DNA from: Clostridiales bacterium
Lineage (GTDB): Bacteria > Bacillota > Clostridia > Christensenellales > CAG-138
Reading direction: 5' to 3'
NCBI GenBank assembly: GCA_024698505.1
Contig: JAILRE010000059.1
Location: forward strand, 1 to 33,911
DNA length: 33,911 nt
In this document: piece after piece, positions 8,131-18,200 of the stretch
Position numbering within the stretch: the stretch's first letter is position 1
How the letters are laid out: each line of letters begins with the position of its first letter
Notes under the pieces: generated by a model
What the model saw: the letters and a program-made list of their open reading frames with translations, nothing else
Database searches by the model: none
Told to the model about the DNA's origin: nothing
Translations under genes and position numbers: made by a program

Positions 8131-8694
8131 TCACTCGGTCCAGACGGCGGAATTCACGGGGAAATGCTCCGCGTGCCCGTCGAGGTACCTTATGGCCGCG
8201 ACGACGATGGTTTTCGAGCCGAGGCCTATCACTTCGTCGCCCTTCTTGATTGCGAATACGCTGGCTTCCCGATCGATGGCGGAAAGCTCGACAGTGACCT
8301 TATCGCCGCCCTCGCCGGAGAATGTGAGCTTCGTTAAGCCTTCCGCTCCGACTGCCGCAAGCGATTCGCTCACGGTGAAGCCGGTGAAGATCACGCTGCC
8401 GTCGTCCTCCTTGAATTCGGCAAGCTCCTCCCTGTCGATAACGGAGAGCAGGAGCTTTGCGCGCAGCTTGCCGTCAAATGAAAGCAGCGCGATATCCTTG
8501 CCGAAACCGCGGAACTTCTTCTGATCCGCAATGGTGCCGGCCCTGTCGTCCTTCGTTTTGTCCGAACCGGGGGAGTCGGTCCCGCGGACGAGCCTTTCCT
8601 TGTTGTCGGGCGTATTGCCGCCGCAGCTGCCGCAGCCGAAAGCGGATAGAGCGATGAGAGCGGCAAGCAGTAATATGAGGATCTTCTTTATCAT
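8131..8694 (-). CDS. Putative lipoprotein of unknown function
   Basis: 187 residues from ATG at 8694, which has AAAGGA 8 bases upstream; starts further out lack a site. The N-terminus MIKKILILLLAALIALSAFGC is a lipoprotein-like signal with a slightly unusual lipobox (AFGC). A Gly/Asp/Lys-rich linker follows (to about 60), then a beta-rich domain of about 120 residues (repeated patterns such as KVTVELSAIDREASVFAI). I do not recognise the domain. It lies directly downstream of mutS2 on the same strand and has its own promoter (8724-8752), so it may be expressed alone or at the tail of the zapA-U32-mutS2 operon. Confidence 0.8.
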   Translation of the reverse strand: MIKKILILLLAALIALSAFGCGSCGGNTPDNKERLVRGTDSPGSDKTKDDRAGTIADQKKFRGFGKDIALLSFDGKLRAKLLLSVIDREELAEFKEDDGSVIFTGFTVSESLAAVGAEGLTKLTFSGEGGDKVTVELSAIDREASVFAIKKGDEVIGLGSKTIVVAAIRYLDGHAEHFPVNSAVWTE

Positions 8695-8723
8695 ATCAAG
8701 CATCCTTTCGGTTCGATGACGTA

Positions 8724-8752
8724 ATGATAGCATATTCCGGGCCGGTTTTCAA
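8724..8752 (-). promoter_or_regulatory. Promoter of the 8131-8694 lipoprotein
   Basis: On minus: -35 TTGAAA (8747-8752), 17-base spacer, -10 TATCAT (8724-8729), just downstream of the mutS2 stop. Confidence 0.65.
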
Positions 8753-8759
8753 CAGTCCG

Positions 8760-11120
8760 TCATTTCAGCGTAACGACAGTCACGCCGAAGTCGCCCTCGC
8801 CGTAATTGCCGTTGCGGAAGCTCTTCACCTTGGGGTGCGTCTTCAGGAAGGCCTGTATGCCCGCCCTCAAAGCGCCGGTGCCCTTGCCGTGGATTATCGA
8901 TACCTCGTTCAGCGCCTGACGCTTGCAGTCGTAGAGGTATCGGTCGACGACGGGCTTCGCGTCCTCCACCATCATGCCCCTTATGTCAAGCTCAAGGCCC
9001 ACCGTCTTATCGGCGGCGTATTCGACCTTCGTGTTCGAGGAGGCGGCCTTCGTCTCCTTCACCTCGCGAAGATCGTCGAGCTTTACGTTGAGCTTTATAA
9101 TGCCCACCTGCACGGGGACCTCGCCGCCTTTGGCCTTGCCAATTACCGTGCCCTCCTTATCGAGCGAGACCACCCTTACCGTCTGCCCGGGGGTGACGAA
9201 TTTGGGGGCGCTGCCCTCGATCATGCGCTGCTCCTGCGGGGTCTCGTAGAGCTCCTTGTCCTTCTGGCGCACGGCGTCGCGGGCCTGCTGGATCACGCGG
9301 TCGGCGGCCCTCTGGTCGATATCCTTCATGGAGCGTATCTGCATTATCAGCGCTTCCATCTCGCGCTTGGCGTCGGCTACGACCTTCCTCGCCTCCTCCT
9401 TGGCCTTAAGGCGGAGCTCGGCCTTCTCGGTCTCGAAGCGCTTCCTCTCGGAGCGCATATCGGCTCTCAGCGCGTCAAGCTCGCGCCTGGCGTTCTCGGC
9501 CTCCTCGCGCTCGCGCTCGGCCTTGTGCTTCTCGTCCTCGGCGGTGGCGAGCACGGTCTCGAAGTCGACGTCCTGCTTGGTAAGATACTCGCGGGCGTTC
9601 TCGATTATGTAATCGCTCATGCCCAGGCGCTTCGAGATCTCGAACGCGTTGGATTTGCCGGGTATGCCTATGAAGAGGCGGTAAGTGGGGCAAAGCCTGT
9701 CGACGTCGAACTCCATGGAGGCGTTCTGCATGCCCTCGTGCGTCAGCGCGAAGGCCTTTATCTCGCTGTAATGGGTGGTAGCGGCTGTGCGGCAGCCCCT
9801 CGAATGGAGCTCCTCCAGTATGCTCATGGCAAGCGCCGCGCCCTCCACGGGGTCGGTTCCCGCGCCGAGCTCGTCGAGCAGTATCAGCGATTCGTCGTCG
9901 GCCTCTTCGAGTATGCCGACTATGTTCTTCATGTGCGAGGAGAAGGTAGAAAGGCTCTGCTCAATGGACTGCTCGTCGCCTATATCCGCGAAAACGTTCC
10001 TGAAGACGGCAAGCTCCGTGCCGACGTTCGCGGGGACGAACATGCCCGCCTGCGCCATCAGCGTGAAGAGGCCAAGCGTCTTCAGCGTTACCGTTTTGCC
10101 GCCCGTATTGGGGCCGGTGACTATCAGCGTCGTGAATTCGCCGCCCAGCCATATGTCGATCGGGACGACCTTGTCGTTCGCTATGAGGGGATGGCGGCCC
10201 TTCTTTATCGTGATGCGGCCTTCCGAGTTCAGCTTGGGGCAGACCGCGCGCATATCCCGCGCGAGCTTGGCCTTCGCGAAGCAAAGATCGATCTCGCCCA
10301 GGGTGAGAAGATCGGCGTAAATGTCGTTCGCGGAGGGCTTTATCATTTCGGTGAGCTCGGCGAGGATCCTTTCCACCTCGGCGGCTTCCTCCATGACGAG
10401 CTTCTTGTATTCGTTGCCGAGCTCCACCACGGCGGAGGGCTCTATAAACAGCGTCGCTCCCGTGCCGGACTGATCGTGTATCAGGCCGGGTATGTTCTGG
10501 CGGTATTCCTGCTTTACGGGGATAACGAACCTGCCGTTCCTTATCGTTACGAGCGGATCCTGCAGGTATTTCGAGTAGGTGGAGGAGCGGATCATGTCGT
10601 TCAGCTTCGCTCGCACCTTCTCGTTCGCTATCTTCATCTGGCGCCTTATGCGGCTGAGGGCGGGGGAGGCGGCGTCCGCTACCTCGTCCTCGCTGAGGAT
10701 GCAGCGCTCGATCTCCTCCTCAATGGCCCTGTGCGCCATAAGCCCCGAGGCCATGTTGCCGAGCAGGGGCAGCGCGTTCTCGCCCTCGGGGTTTTCGCGG
10801 AAGAGCTGTTCGCGGCAGCGGCGGATGGCTTTCAGGCATTTGCCCACGTTGAGCAGTTCCTCGCAGGAGAGGTGCAGTACGGCGTTAACGCGCTTCAATG
10901 TGGAGCGCATGTCGGGGAAATCGTCCACTGGCGAGGACCCCGTCCTTATATTGAAGGTCTCCGCCTCGGAAGTGAGCGCAAGCTCCGAGTTGACGTCGTC
11001 GAGCTCGTCGAAGGGGCGGAGCGAGGCCGCAAGCTCGCGGCTCACGCAGCATCCGCATTTCAGGGCGAGCTGTTCGAGTATCTTGTTGAATTCAAGCGTG
11101 TTGAGCGTTTTTTGGTTCAT
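8760..11120 (-). CDS. mutS2: Endonuclease MutS2
   Basis: 786 residues, the usual size. ATG at 11120 (MNQKTLNTLEF) has AAAGG 7 bases upstream and matches the family start; a longer frame is not supported. A MutS-like helical core comes first, then the ATPase with Walker A TGPNTGGKT, Walker B LILLDELGAGTDP and the following ATTHY signature. A long charged coiled coil (about 520-620), a KOW-like stretch (about 640-670) and a C-terminal Smr nuclease domain (LDIRG ... HGKGTGALR ... GVTVVTLK) follow. The family suppresses recombination and, in Bacillus, splits collided ribosomes. The gene starts 32 bases after the U32 peptidase stop, in the order zapA-U32-mutS2 common in Clostridia. Confidence 0.97.
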   Translation of the reverse strand: MNQKTLNTLEFNKILEQLALKCGCCVSRELAASLRPFDELDDVNSELALTSEAETFNIRTGSSPVDDFPDMRSTLKRVNAVLHLSCEELLNVGKCLKAIRRCREQLFRENPEGENALPLLGNMASGLMAHRAIEEEIERCILSEDEVADAASPALSRIRRQMKIANEKVRAKLNDMIRSSTYSKYLQDPLVTIRNGRFVIPVKQEYRQNIPGLIHDQSGTGATLFIEPSAVVELGNEYKKLVMEEAAEVERILAELTEMIKPSANDIYADLLTLGEIDLCFAKAKLARDMRAVCPKLNSEGRITIKKGRHPLIANDKVVPIDIWLGGEFTTLIVTGPNTGGKTVTLKTLGLFTLMAQAGMFVPANVGTELAVFRNVFADIGDEQSIEQSLSTFSSHMKNIVGILEEADDESLILLDELGAGTDPVEGAALAMSILEELHSRGCRTAATTHYSEIKAFALTHEGMQNASMEFDVDRLCPTYRLFIGIPGKSNAFEISKRLGMSDYIIENAREYLTKQDVDFETVLATAEDEKHKAEREREEAENARRELDALRADMRSERKRFETEKAELRLKAKEEARKVVADAKREMEALIMQIRSMKDIDQRAADRVIQQARDAVRQKDKELYETPQEQRMIEGSAPKFVTPGQTVRVVSLDKEGTVIGKAKGGEVPVQVGIIKLNVKLDDLREVKETKAASSNTKVEYAADKTVGLELDIRGMMVEDAKPVVDRYLYDCKRQALNEVSIIHGKGTGALRAGIQAFLKTHPKVKSFRNGNYGEGDFGVTVVTLK

Positions 11121-11152
11121 GGTTTTTCCTTTGCGGCTTCGCCGTGGTTCGA

Positions 11153-13192
11153 TCAGTCTACGGGCCTTGCCCAATGCCCGCGGGTAACGGGGGAGTCCGG
11201 CGCCCGGTCGGGAGTCTCGGCGGAGGCAAAAACCCTTATTCCGCTGGCCTTCAGGGCCTCCCTTATATCCGTAACGGCCGAGTTCATCATCCGGACCAGG
11301 CAGTAATTATCCGCTCCGCTGCGGAAGCGGACGTTCTGCAGGGGGAATCTTCGCCCGTCGCCGTCCGTCAGAACGCCGGGATACCCCTTGCAGTTCCGGC
11401 AGCCGCGGTATTCCTTGACGGGGCAGTGAAGAAGCTGCATGAGCGGCGCGCGGCCGAGCGTGTTCACTATCATGACGCTTCCGAATTTCTCGGAAAGGGC
11501 GGCAAGCTGCGGCCTCGTCAGCTCGGGCGAGGGCATTACGTGCGTTATCCCCATGGAGAGGAGCTTCGTTATGGAGGCGGAGTTCGCGGCGTTCACGCCT
11601 ATGCCCGCGATCCTTATGGGGAGCTCCCGCCCCAGGTACAGCTGGCCAACGTTGTTTATCTCTATCCCGCTGAATGCGCCGGAGGCGGCGAGCCTTTCAT
11701 ACGAGCTCCTCGCTCCCTCCGTTATCAGCACGTTCGGCAGTATGAGTATGAGCTTTTTACCGCTGGCGAACAGCGGCGATACGTCCGTGTTCGCGGGATC
11801 CGTCGGATCGAAGCCGATCATATCGGCGGAAGACGCCAGCGCTTTTTCGATGTCGCGGAACCTTTCGTAGAGCAGGGGGGAGCCCTCCGCCGCACCTGCG
11901 GGCTTTATGAAGCGGGCGATATCCGCCTCCGTGAAAAGCCTTTCCCCGCGCGGTTTGCCGAGTATCGCGGCAGTCAGGTTTTCAACGGCCTCGCGGCGAA
12001 GCGCGTTAACCTGCGAAACGGGCAGGAAGCCGCAGCCGTCGACCCGGCATTCGTCCATGTAAAACGGCGTGCCGCCGAGCTTTTTGACCTGTTCGGCGTA
12101 TCTCTCGCGGTCGACGGGGTTATTCGCCTTCTCGCATACGGGGCCGTAAGCCCTGCCGCAGTATTCGCCCGAGAAGAGCACAAGCTCCGCGCGGGAGCCT
12201 TCCTCAAGCGAAAGCTCGCCCCGGACCTTTCTTGCCTGCCTGTCGGAACGCACGCTCTCGTGCGCCTCGTTTATAAGCTCCTTCGAGGGGCGGGCGGAGC
12301 CTACGCGGCCCGTCCTTACGCTGTCGCCCCTTATATGGGAGGTGGAGAATTCGCCCCTGTTGAATATCTCGAAGAGGCGGGCCCGCGCGTCCTTCGGCTT
12401 GTCGCCGTCGAGCGCGCGCCGGTAAATACCGGTCACCGTCGCAACGTATTCGGGCTGCTTCATGCGGCCCTCTATCTTGAGCGAGCATATCCCGGCGGAG
12501 GCCAGGGCGCTCAGCTCGTCTATCATGCAGATGTCGTTCGTTGAAAGCGCGAACTCGTTTTCGTTCGCCCTGCGGTCGAATACGGTCGCGTTCTTGCGGC
12601 AGGGCTGGGCGCAGGTGCCGCGGTTGCCGCTGCGTTCGCCCGCCATGGAGGAATAGAGGCAGCTTCCCGAAAACCCCATGCAGAGCGCGCCGTGGCAGAA
12701 AAACTCCAGATCCACGGGGCTGTTTTCGTGCATGCGGCGGATCTCGTCAAGGCTCACCTCGCGCGAGAGGACGGCTCTTTCGATGCCGTTCTCCTCGCAG
12801 AAACGGAGCCCGCCGGGGGAGTGGACGCCCATCTGCGTGCTCGCGTGAACTGGCAGCTCGGGCAGGTATTCGCGTAACAGCGCGGCAAGGCCGATATCCT
12901 GCACTATAACGGCGTCCGCCCGAAGGGAACAGAGCTTCGAAGCGAAATTCAAGGCGTCCGTCAGCTCCGTATCGAAGAGGATCGTGTTGAGGGTGATGTG
13001 CGTCTTGACGTTCCTCAGCCTGCAGAAATCGATCGCGGCGGCAAGATCGTCGCCCGTGAAATTCTTTGCGCCTCTGCGCGCGTTAAAGGCCCCGCCGCCG
13101 AAATACACGGCGTCGGCCCCGTTCCTGACGGCCGCCGTCAGACATTCCATATTGCCCGCCGGAGCGAGCAGTTCGGGCTTTCGATCGTTCAT
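11153..13192 (-). CDS. U32 family peptidase / collagenase-like protein
   Basis: 679 residues. The N-terminal TIM-barrel-like U32 domain begins with PELLAPAGNMECLTAAVRNGADAVYFGG split by short gaps. The family signature is present: FFCHGALCMGFSGSCLYSS, then NRGTCAQPCR. Its four cysteines Cys171, Cys178, Cys194 and Cys198 are those that hold an iron-sulfur cluster in studied members. A long C-terminal part has a second Cys cluster (LHCPVKEYRGCRNC). Related proteins (RlhA, TrhP) modify rRNA or tRNA by hydroxylation, so an RNA-modifying role is as likely as peptidase activity. Start: ATG at 13192 with a weak GGAAA site. A possible terminator (13196-13232) sits between zapA and this gene. Confidence 0.92.
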   Translation of the reverse strand: MNDRKPELLAPAGNMECLTAAVRNGADAVYFGGGAFNARRGAKNFTGDDLAAAIDFCRLRNVKTHITLNTILFDTELTDALNFASKLCSLRADAVIVQDIGLAALLREYLPELPVHASTQMGVHSPGGLRFCEENGIERAVLSREVSLDEIRRMHENSPVDLEFFCHGALCMGFSGSCLYSSMAGERSGNRGTCAQPCRKNATVFDRRANENEFALSTNDICMIDELSALASAGICSLKIEGRMKQPEYVATVTGIYRRALDGDKPKDARARLFEIFNRGEFSTSHIRGDSVRTGRVGSARPSKELINEAHESVRSDRQARKVRGELSLEEGSRAELVLFSGEYCGRAYGPVCEKANNPVDRERYAEQVKKLGGTPFYMDECRVDGCGFLPVSQVNALRREAVENLTAAILGKPRGERLFTEADIARFIKPAGAAEGSPLLYERFRDIEKALASSADMIGFDPTDPANTDVSPLFASGKKLILILPNVLITEGARSSYERLAASGAFSGIEINNVGQLYLGRELPIRIAGIGVNAANSASITKLLSMGITHVMPSPELTRPQLAALSEKFGSVMIVNTLGRAPLMQLLHCPVKEYRGCRNCKGYPGVLTDGDGRRFPLQNVRFRSGADNYCLVRMMNSAVTDIREALKASGIRVFASAETPDRAPDSPVTRGHWARPVD

Positions 13193-13195
13193 TTT

Positions 13196-13232
13196 CCAAA
13201 AACAAGGGGCAGGCCGAATAAAGCCATGCCCC
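13196..13232 (-). terminator. Possible leaky terminator between zapA and the U32 gene
   Basis: On minus: GGGGCA, a 15-base loop, TGCCCC, then TTGTTTTT. The short stem and long loop suggest partial termination. No separate promoter is evident for the U32 gene, so read-through must supply it. Confidence 0.45.
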
Positions 13233-13255
13233 GGTCAGCTTTTGTGGGATCGGCG

Positions 13256-13582
13256 TTATACGCCGACGGGCTTCTTGCGCTCGAAGGGACGCTTAACGGG
13301 CGCGGCGGGCTTCTTCTCGCCGCCGTCCCTTATGGAGCGAAGCTCGGAGATCTTCCTGTCGACCTCTTCGTTTTCGGCCTTGAGCTTGGCATATTCGTCC
13401 GCGAGATCGAGCATGGCGAGCAGAGCGCACCTTGAAGTGCTCTGATCGGGGCAGTGGAGCTGTACGGCCTTTATGCGCTTGTTGACCTCGGTCTCGAGCT
13501 CGCGCATGTATTCCTTATCACGCTCGGATGAGATGCGGAACTCCTGACCGGCAAGGTTCAATACCATTCTGTTCTTATCCAT
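13256..13582 (-). CDS. zapA: Cell division protein ZapA
   Basis: 108 residues. The head domain (KNRMVLNLAGQEFRISSERDKEYMRELETEVNKRI, with gaps) fits ZapA, which bundles FtsZ filaments at the division site. A dimerising coiled coil (LADEYAKLKAENEEVDRKISELRS) follows. The tail is Lys/Pro-rich (KKPAAPVKRPFERKKP), longer and more basic than usual. ATG at 13582 has AAAGGTG upstream. First gene of the zapA-U32-mutS2 group. Confidence 0.92.
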   Translation of the reverse strand: MDKNRMVLNLAGQEFRISSERDKEYMRELETEVNKRIKAVQLHCPDQSTSRCALLAMLDLADEYAKLKAENEEVDRKISELRSIRDGGEKKPAAPVKRPFERKKPVGV

Positions 13583-13617
13583 GTCAAAAGCACCTTTCCA
13601 TAGTATTCTTCAACTAT

Positions 13618-13646
13618 ATAATACCATCCGCCGCCGCCAAAAGCAA
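13618..13646 (-). promoter_or_regulatory. Promoter of zapA
   Basis: On minus: -35 TTGCTT (13641-13646), 17-base spacer, -10 TATTAT (13618-13623), leader about 30 bases. Confidence 0.7.
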
Positions 13647-13681
13647 CAGCGGAGCCGACAAATACCGCAATTATTTGCGGG

Positions 13682-13714
13682 AATAAAAACGCGCCCCGCA
13701 AAAAGCAGAGCGCG
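13682..13714 (-). terminator. Terminator of the HTH-membrane gene
   Basis: On minus: CGCGCTCTGC, TTTTT, GCGGGGCGCG, then TTTTTATT. The 10-bp stem has two G-T pairs. Confidence 0.85.
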
Positions 13715-13727
13715 GTCGAAAGCGGCG

Positions 13728-15038
13728 TCAGTCGTCGTCGCCGTCGATAAAGTCTTCTTCGTCATCGTCGTCATCGTCATCGGCTTCGGAGCCTGCCTTT
13801 TTCCCGCAGACGGCGTCTATCGCCCAGCGGAGCACGGGGATCAGCACGAAGGCCACCCAGGTGGGATGCCAGATCCCGAACATGAGGCCGACGAAGAGGT
13901 AGCCGGCGACTATCAGAAGCTCCCAGGGGAACCTCTTGAGCCACCTTATGCCGACACTGCGCCTTATCGAGCTGACGATGGAGGAGAACATCGGCACCGT
14001 CAGGAAGAGCAGCCAGCCGACCGCCCAGCCGGTCTTGCCGAAGGCGAAGCCTATCGCGACGTATGCCGCGACCATCACCAGCGAATAGATCCCGACGAGG
14101 CCCTTGCCCCTGAGAGCGTCCTGCCTAACGGCGGAGGAGATGCCGAAATAGATGGGGATCGCAAGGAGCATAAGCCAGAGGGGATGCCACAGCCCGTAGA
14201 CTATACCGAGGCCTATGTAGGCGCCGGTCACGGCGACGGGCAGGACTATATCGAGCCAGTTCAGCCTGTGATTGCGGATCGCGGAGGCGACGGGGTAGTA
14301 AATGGGTATCGTGAGGAAGAGCAGCCATGCGGGATGCCACCAGTTTTTAAGGAAGCCCAGCAGCAGGAACACACCCGTTACGAGCACCGCGTAGGGGAAG
14401 CCGGAGAGGCTGAACCCGCGTTCGGAGCCGATGCGGTCGACGTTGTCGGGCTCGCGGTCGGTGTCTATGACCACCCTCTTGCCGTCCTCGTTTATAACGG
14501 TGGTGCGCCACTTGCCGGTGCTCTCGCTCTGCTGCTTGTGGACGAAGCGGCGTTTGCCGTCCTTGGTATCGTTCCAATCCCTGTGGACGCGCTCGCCGTT
14601 TTCGGTGTAGGTCACGCCGGCGTCGTCGATCTCGATATCGTTTATGAAATCGCCTATGGGCTCGTCGCCCTCGTCGTCATCGTCGTTGTCGCGAACGCGG
14701 ATGCCGTCCCAACCTATATGTACGCGGGAGCCGTCGTCGTCGACCAGGTTTATGCCCTTGTCAAAGCTTATGTGGACGTTGCCCTTGGTATCGGCGGCCT
14801 TGGTCTCCTCCTCGGGCTCGGGCATGGGGATCTCGTCCTCCGTGGCGAGGAGCGTGTCGAGCGAGACTCCGTAGAGCCTCGAAAGAGTGATGAGGTTATC
14901 CGTATCGGGGGAGGATTCCGCCCTCTCCCATTTGCTGACGGCCTGCCTCGAAATGCCGAGCTGCGCGGCAAGCTCCTCCTGCGAGAAGCCGTGCGCCTTA
15001 CGCATCTGCACCAGCCTGTTGGCTATCTCAATGTTCAT
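13728..15038 (-). CDS. XRE-type regulator with four tandem membrane repeats
   Basis: 436 residues from ATG at 15038 (MNIEIANRL); a longer in-frame start runs over the promoter and is rejected. Residues about 5-60 are an XRE helix-turn-helix (MRKAHGFSQEELAAQLG, ISRQAVSKWER). An acidic linker follows (about 70-185, including DNDDDDEGDEP). Then come four repeats of about 45 residues, each with two hydrophobic segments around a loop with WHPxW or a variant (WWHPAWLLFLTIP, LWHPLWLMLLAIP, WAVGWLLFLTVP, IWHPTWVAFVLIP), giving about eight membrane spans. The tail is nearly all Asp/Glu. This suggests a membrane-held DNA-binding protein that senses something in the bilayer; the ligand and targets are unknown. 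Single gene with its own promoter and terminator. Confidence 0.88.
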   Translation of the reverse strand: MNIEIANRLVQMRKAHGFSQEELAAQLGISRQAVSKWERAESSPDTDNLITLSRLYGVSLDTLLATEDEIPMPEPEEETKAADTKGNVHISFDKGINLVDDDGSRVHIGWDGIRVRDNDDDDEGDEPIGDFINDIEIDDAGVTYTENGERVHRDWNDTKDGKRRFVHKQQSESTGKWRTTVINEDGKRVVIDTDREPDNVDRIGSERGFSLSGFPYAVLVTGVFLLLGFLKNWWHPAWLLFLTIPIYYPVASAIRNHRLNWLDIVLPVAVTGAYIGLGIVYGLWHPLWLMLLAIPIYFGISSAVRQDALRGKGLVGIYSLVMVAAYVAIGFAFGKTGWAVGWLLFLTVPMFSSIVSSIRRSVGIRWLKRFPWELLIVAGYLFVGLMFGIWHPTWVAFVLIPVLRWAIDAVCGKKAGSEADDDDDDDEEDFIDGDDD

Positions 15039-15074
15039 GGTATTTCGTTCCCTTTCTTTGTTTTTTGCAGGCTC

Positions 15075-15104
15075 ATCATACCCGAGATACGGTCGGTTGC
15101 GCAA
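15075..15104 (-). promoter_or_regulatory. Promoter of the HTH-membrane gene
   Basis: On minus: -35 TTGCGC (15099-15104), 18-base spacer, -10 TATGAT (15075-15080), leader about 30 bases. Confidence 0.6.
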
Positions 15105-15179
15105 GCAATTCTGCTTTTCAAATTATACTCCGAGGGAGGATTTTTTGTCAACTACGGGTTGCAGAGCGGTTTCGGGCGT

Positions 15180-15208
15180 TAAAAAGAGCCCGCAGGCTGC
15201 CTGCGGGC
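15180..15208 (-). terminator. Terminator of the dockerin protein gene
   Basis: On minus: GCCCGCAGG, CAG, CCTGCGGGC, then TCTTTTTAA. Perfect 9-bp stem. Confidence 0.9.
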
Positions 15209-15225
15209 CCCTTTCGGTATGCGGC

Positions 15226-18200
15226 TCAGTTCAGGTTCAGAATGAGCTTGTAGAGTTCGGAGATATCGGCCGTGTTGATTACGCCGTCGCCGTTCACGTC
15301 CGCGTTGAGAAGCCCCGCGGGGGTGAGCGAGGACTTGTTAACGGTGTACGCATAGAGCACCGATATGTCGTCGAAATTGACGACGCCGTCGCAGTTGACG
15401 TCGCCCGGGAGCGTCGCCTGAACGGGCTGCTCCTCCGCGTCGAGAACTACGAGTATGGTCATATTCTCGTAGACGGGGGCGGAGGCGTCAAGCACCTCGC
15501 CGTTCACGAGGAATATGTAGCTGAAACCATCGGGAGCTTCGGGAAGGGGGACCGTCTCGCCCTTCGCGATCTCGACCGTGCCGGTGTAATCGCCTATGAA
15601 GGTGATGGTGACGGACTCGTTGTCGCCGAGGATCCTGACGGTGACCGTGCCGAAAGCAATGCCGTCGTACATGACGGTCATAACGTAGGTTTCGACGACG
15701 GAGCTGTCAAGCGCGGGCTCCCAGGAGTAGGTGATGTGGCTGCTGCTCCATTCGACCGACTGCGTCGCGGCGCTGCGTCCGCTCCTGTAAACGATGGAGG
15801 TGCCCGCCATAACGTCGCTCATGGCGAAGTTCTCGTCGGTCTCGGCAACGTAGTAGAGGGAGCCGGTGAGCGCGGCCTGAGCCACCGCGGGAGCGTAGAC
15901 GTAGACCGTAGCGGAGGAGGTGGTGAGCTTCCAGCCGCCGCTGTAATAGAGGTAGACCTTCGTGCTCTGGCCCGGAGGGGTGGGGCCGCCGCCACCGCCG
16001 CCCGAGGAGGTCGCAGTGGTGTAGATCTTCGCCGCGCTGCCGGAGCCTTCGACCGCCCACGAGGCCGCCGCTGTGACGTCCGTCGTCATGCCGATGGTGT
16101 AGCTGCTCGACCAGCCGGAGGAGGAGCTCGTGTACATGAGGTAGTAGTTCGTGCCGCCGACCGTGGTGTAGAGGTGGCCGGAAGCGTCGGTGTACCAGGT
16201 GTTGTTCTCGTTCACCGTGCCGAAGGAATAGCCGCCCGTCACTGTGGAGAGGGTGCTGGTGACCGCGCTGACCGCCGTGCTGCCGGCCAGGGTGGAGACC
16301 GAGGTCGAAGCGGAGGCGTTCGTGATTATGTAGCGGCTGCCGACCGTCATGGAGGTCACGCGCTCGTAGACGTTGGTATTGCCCTGCTCAAGATCCGCCC
16401 ACTGGGTGCTGTCGACGCCGGTACCCGTGGCGGTTCCCGTCTTGGCGGAGGAGGAGCCGTTGATGTAGAGGTAATAGGTGCTGCCCGAAACGAGGGCGGG
16501 ATGGCTGAATACGATGTAAGTCGCCTTGTTGGAGGAGCTTGCGAAATACGCCTGAGTGCTCTTCAGCACGTTGCCGGAGCCGTCCTTGATCACGATGGAA
16601 TAACCGGACCTGATGGAGAGGTTCGTGAACTCCACGTAAATGCCCGCGGACGGGCTGCCCTGCATCTGGTTCATGCCGCAGGCGAGGGTGATACCGCCGT
16701 ACAGCGCGAGGGTGTCCTCGGTATCGAGAGGATCGTTCGAGGTGTTGGATGCGGAGTAGACCTCAAGGTCGCCGCCGCGGAAGTAACAGCCGCCGTTGGA
16801 GTCGACGCCGTCGCCGCCCGAGGTGTACAGACGGTAGACTCCGCCGTACTCGTTGATGGTGTAGTGGTAGTTGGAGAGGTTCTTGTTCGCCGCGTTGATC
16901 ACGTCGTCCGTGGCGTAGACGGTGGCATAGCCGGAATTGAGGACTATGTCCGCGCCCTCCATGCCCTCGTAGCAGGTGTTGACCCTGAGATTGAGCATAT
17001 CGTCGGGGGCGCCCCTCATGCCGAAGGTGAGCTCCTGATCGGCGTGAACGCCGTCGTCCCGCGTCCAGATCTTGTACGAGCCGCCCTCGAAGGTGATGTT
17101 GCCGTCGCTGTGGATGGCGTCGTCGGGAGCGGAGATCGTCACGTCGCCGTCCTTCAGGAGAAGCTCGAGCTCGGCCTTCAGGCCCTTGGCGCTGGGGTCG
17201 GTGTCCTTATTGTAGGAGGTGTTCGTGTAGCCGTTCGCGCAGGTGATGTCGAACGTGCCGCCCGATATCTCCACGTTGAAGCCCGAAACGCCGTCGCCCG
17301 AGCTCACGATGGTGAAATCGCCGCCCGAGATCGTGATATCGCCGTAGGTCGGGGTGTCGGCGCCGTCCTCCGCCTTTATCGCGTCGCCCGCGCAGGTGAT
17401 GTTGAGCACGCCGCCCGAGATGTTCACTAGCCCGCGCGCGAGTATGCCCTCGTCCGCGGAATTGGCGGTGATAGTGCCGCCCGTGATGTAGACCGTGCCG
17501 AGGGTCTCGGCGTCGTTCTCGGCCTTTATCGCGTCGCCCTCGGTGGTGGTGAGGGTGATGTTGCCGCCCGAGATCAGCATCTCGTTCTCGGTGGAGAGCG
17601 CGCTGTTGGGGGCCGTCACGCTGACCGTGGATTCGGCTATCGTCAGGAAGCCGTTTTCGCCGATCTTGACGCCGTTCTTCGCGTTGGCGACGACGTTCAG
17701 CACGCCGTTGCCGGAGATGGTGAGGTTGGCGGCCGTCTTGCCCTTTATGACTGCGCTCTCGGCGTAGAAGGCGTTCGTGCCGTCGCCGCCGTCCTCGGTC
17801 GTATCGCCGTAAACGTCTGCGTTATTCATGGCCGTATCGGAGAGCGTGTTGACCGTTCCTCCGAGCGTGTGGAGGTAGACCGCCGCGGTGGAATCCTTCT
17901 TAATGGTCAGCGCCGCGGTGAAGTCGCTCTTTAAGGTGAGGCCGTCCAGAAGCAGCGTCGCGTCCTTTGTGGCTCCCTTCTTGACGGCGATCGCGCCGTT
18001 TTCGGTGGTCCCGCCGAACACGTATGTACCGCCTTTATTTTTGATGGAAACGAGCAGATCGTAGCCATCCGCCGCGGTGTAGAGGACGCCTCCGTCGGAG
18101 GTGACCATGGAGCTCATGGCGTCGGTGCCGGCGGCATACCCGGTATCGGAGCTCTGCTCGATGGCGACGACCTCGAAGTTAGTGTCGCTGCCCTCGTAGA

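Noticed and set aside
8724..11306. 860-residue open frame opposite mutS2
   Set aside because: It is antisense to a well-conserved gene in a GC-rich region, and its composition (Leu/Gly/Arg/His-rich) matches a mirror frame.
14887..17430. 847-residue open frame opposite the dockerin protein and part of the helix-turn-helix gene
   Set aside because: It spans two unrelated genes and both of their control regions. The Val/Gly/Arg/Asp repeats mirror the beta-helix repeats of the real gene.
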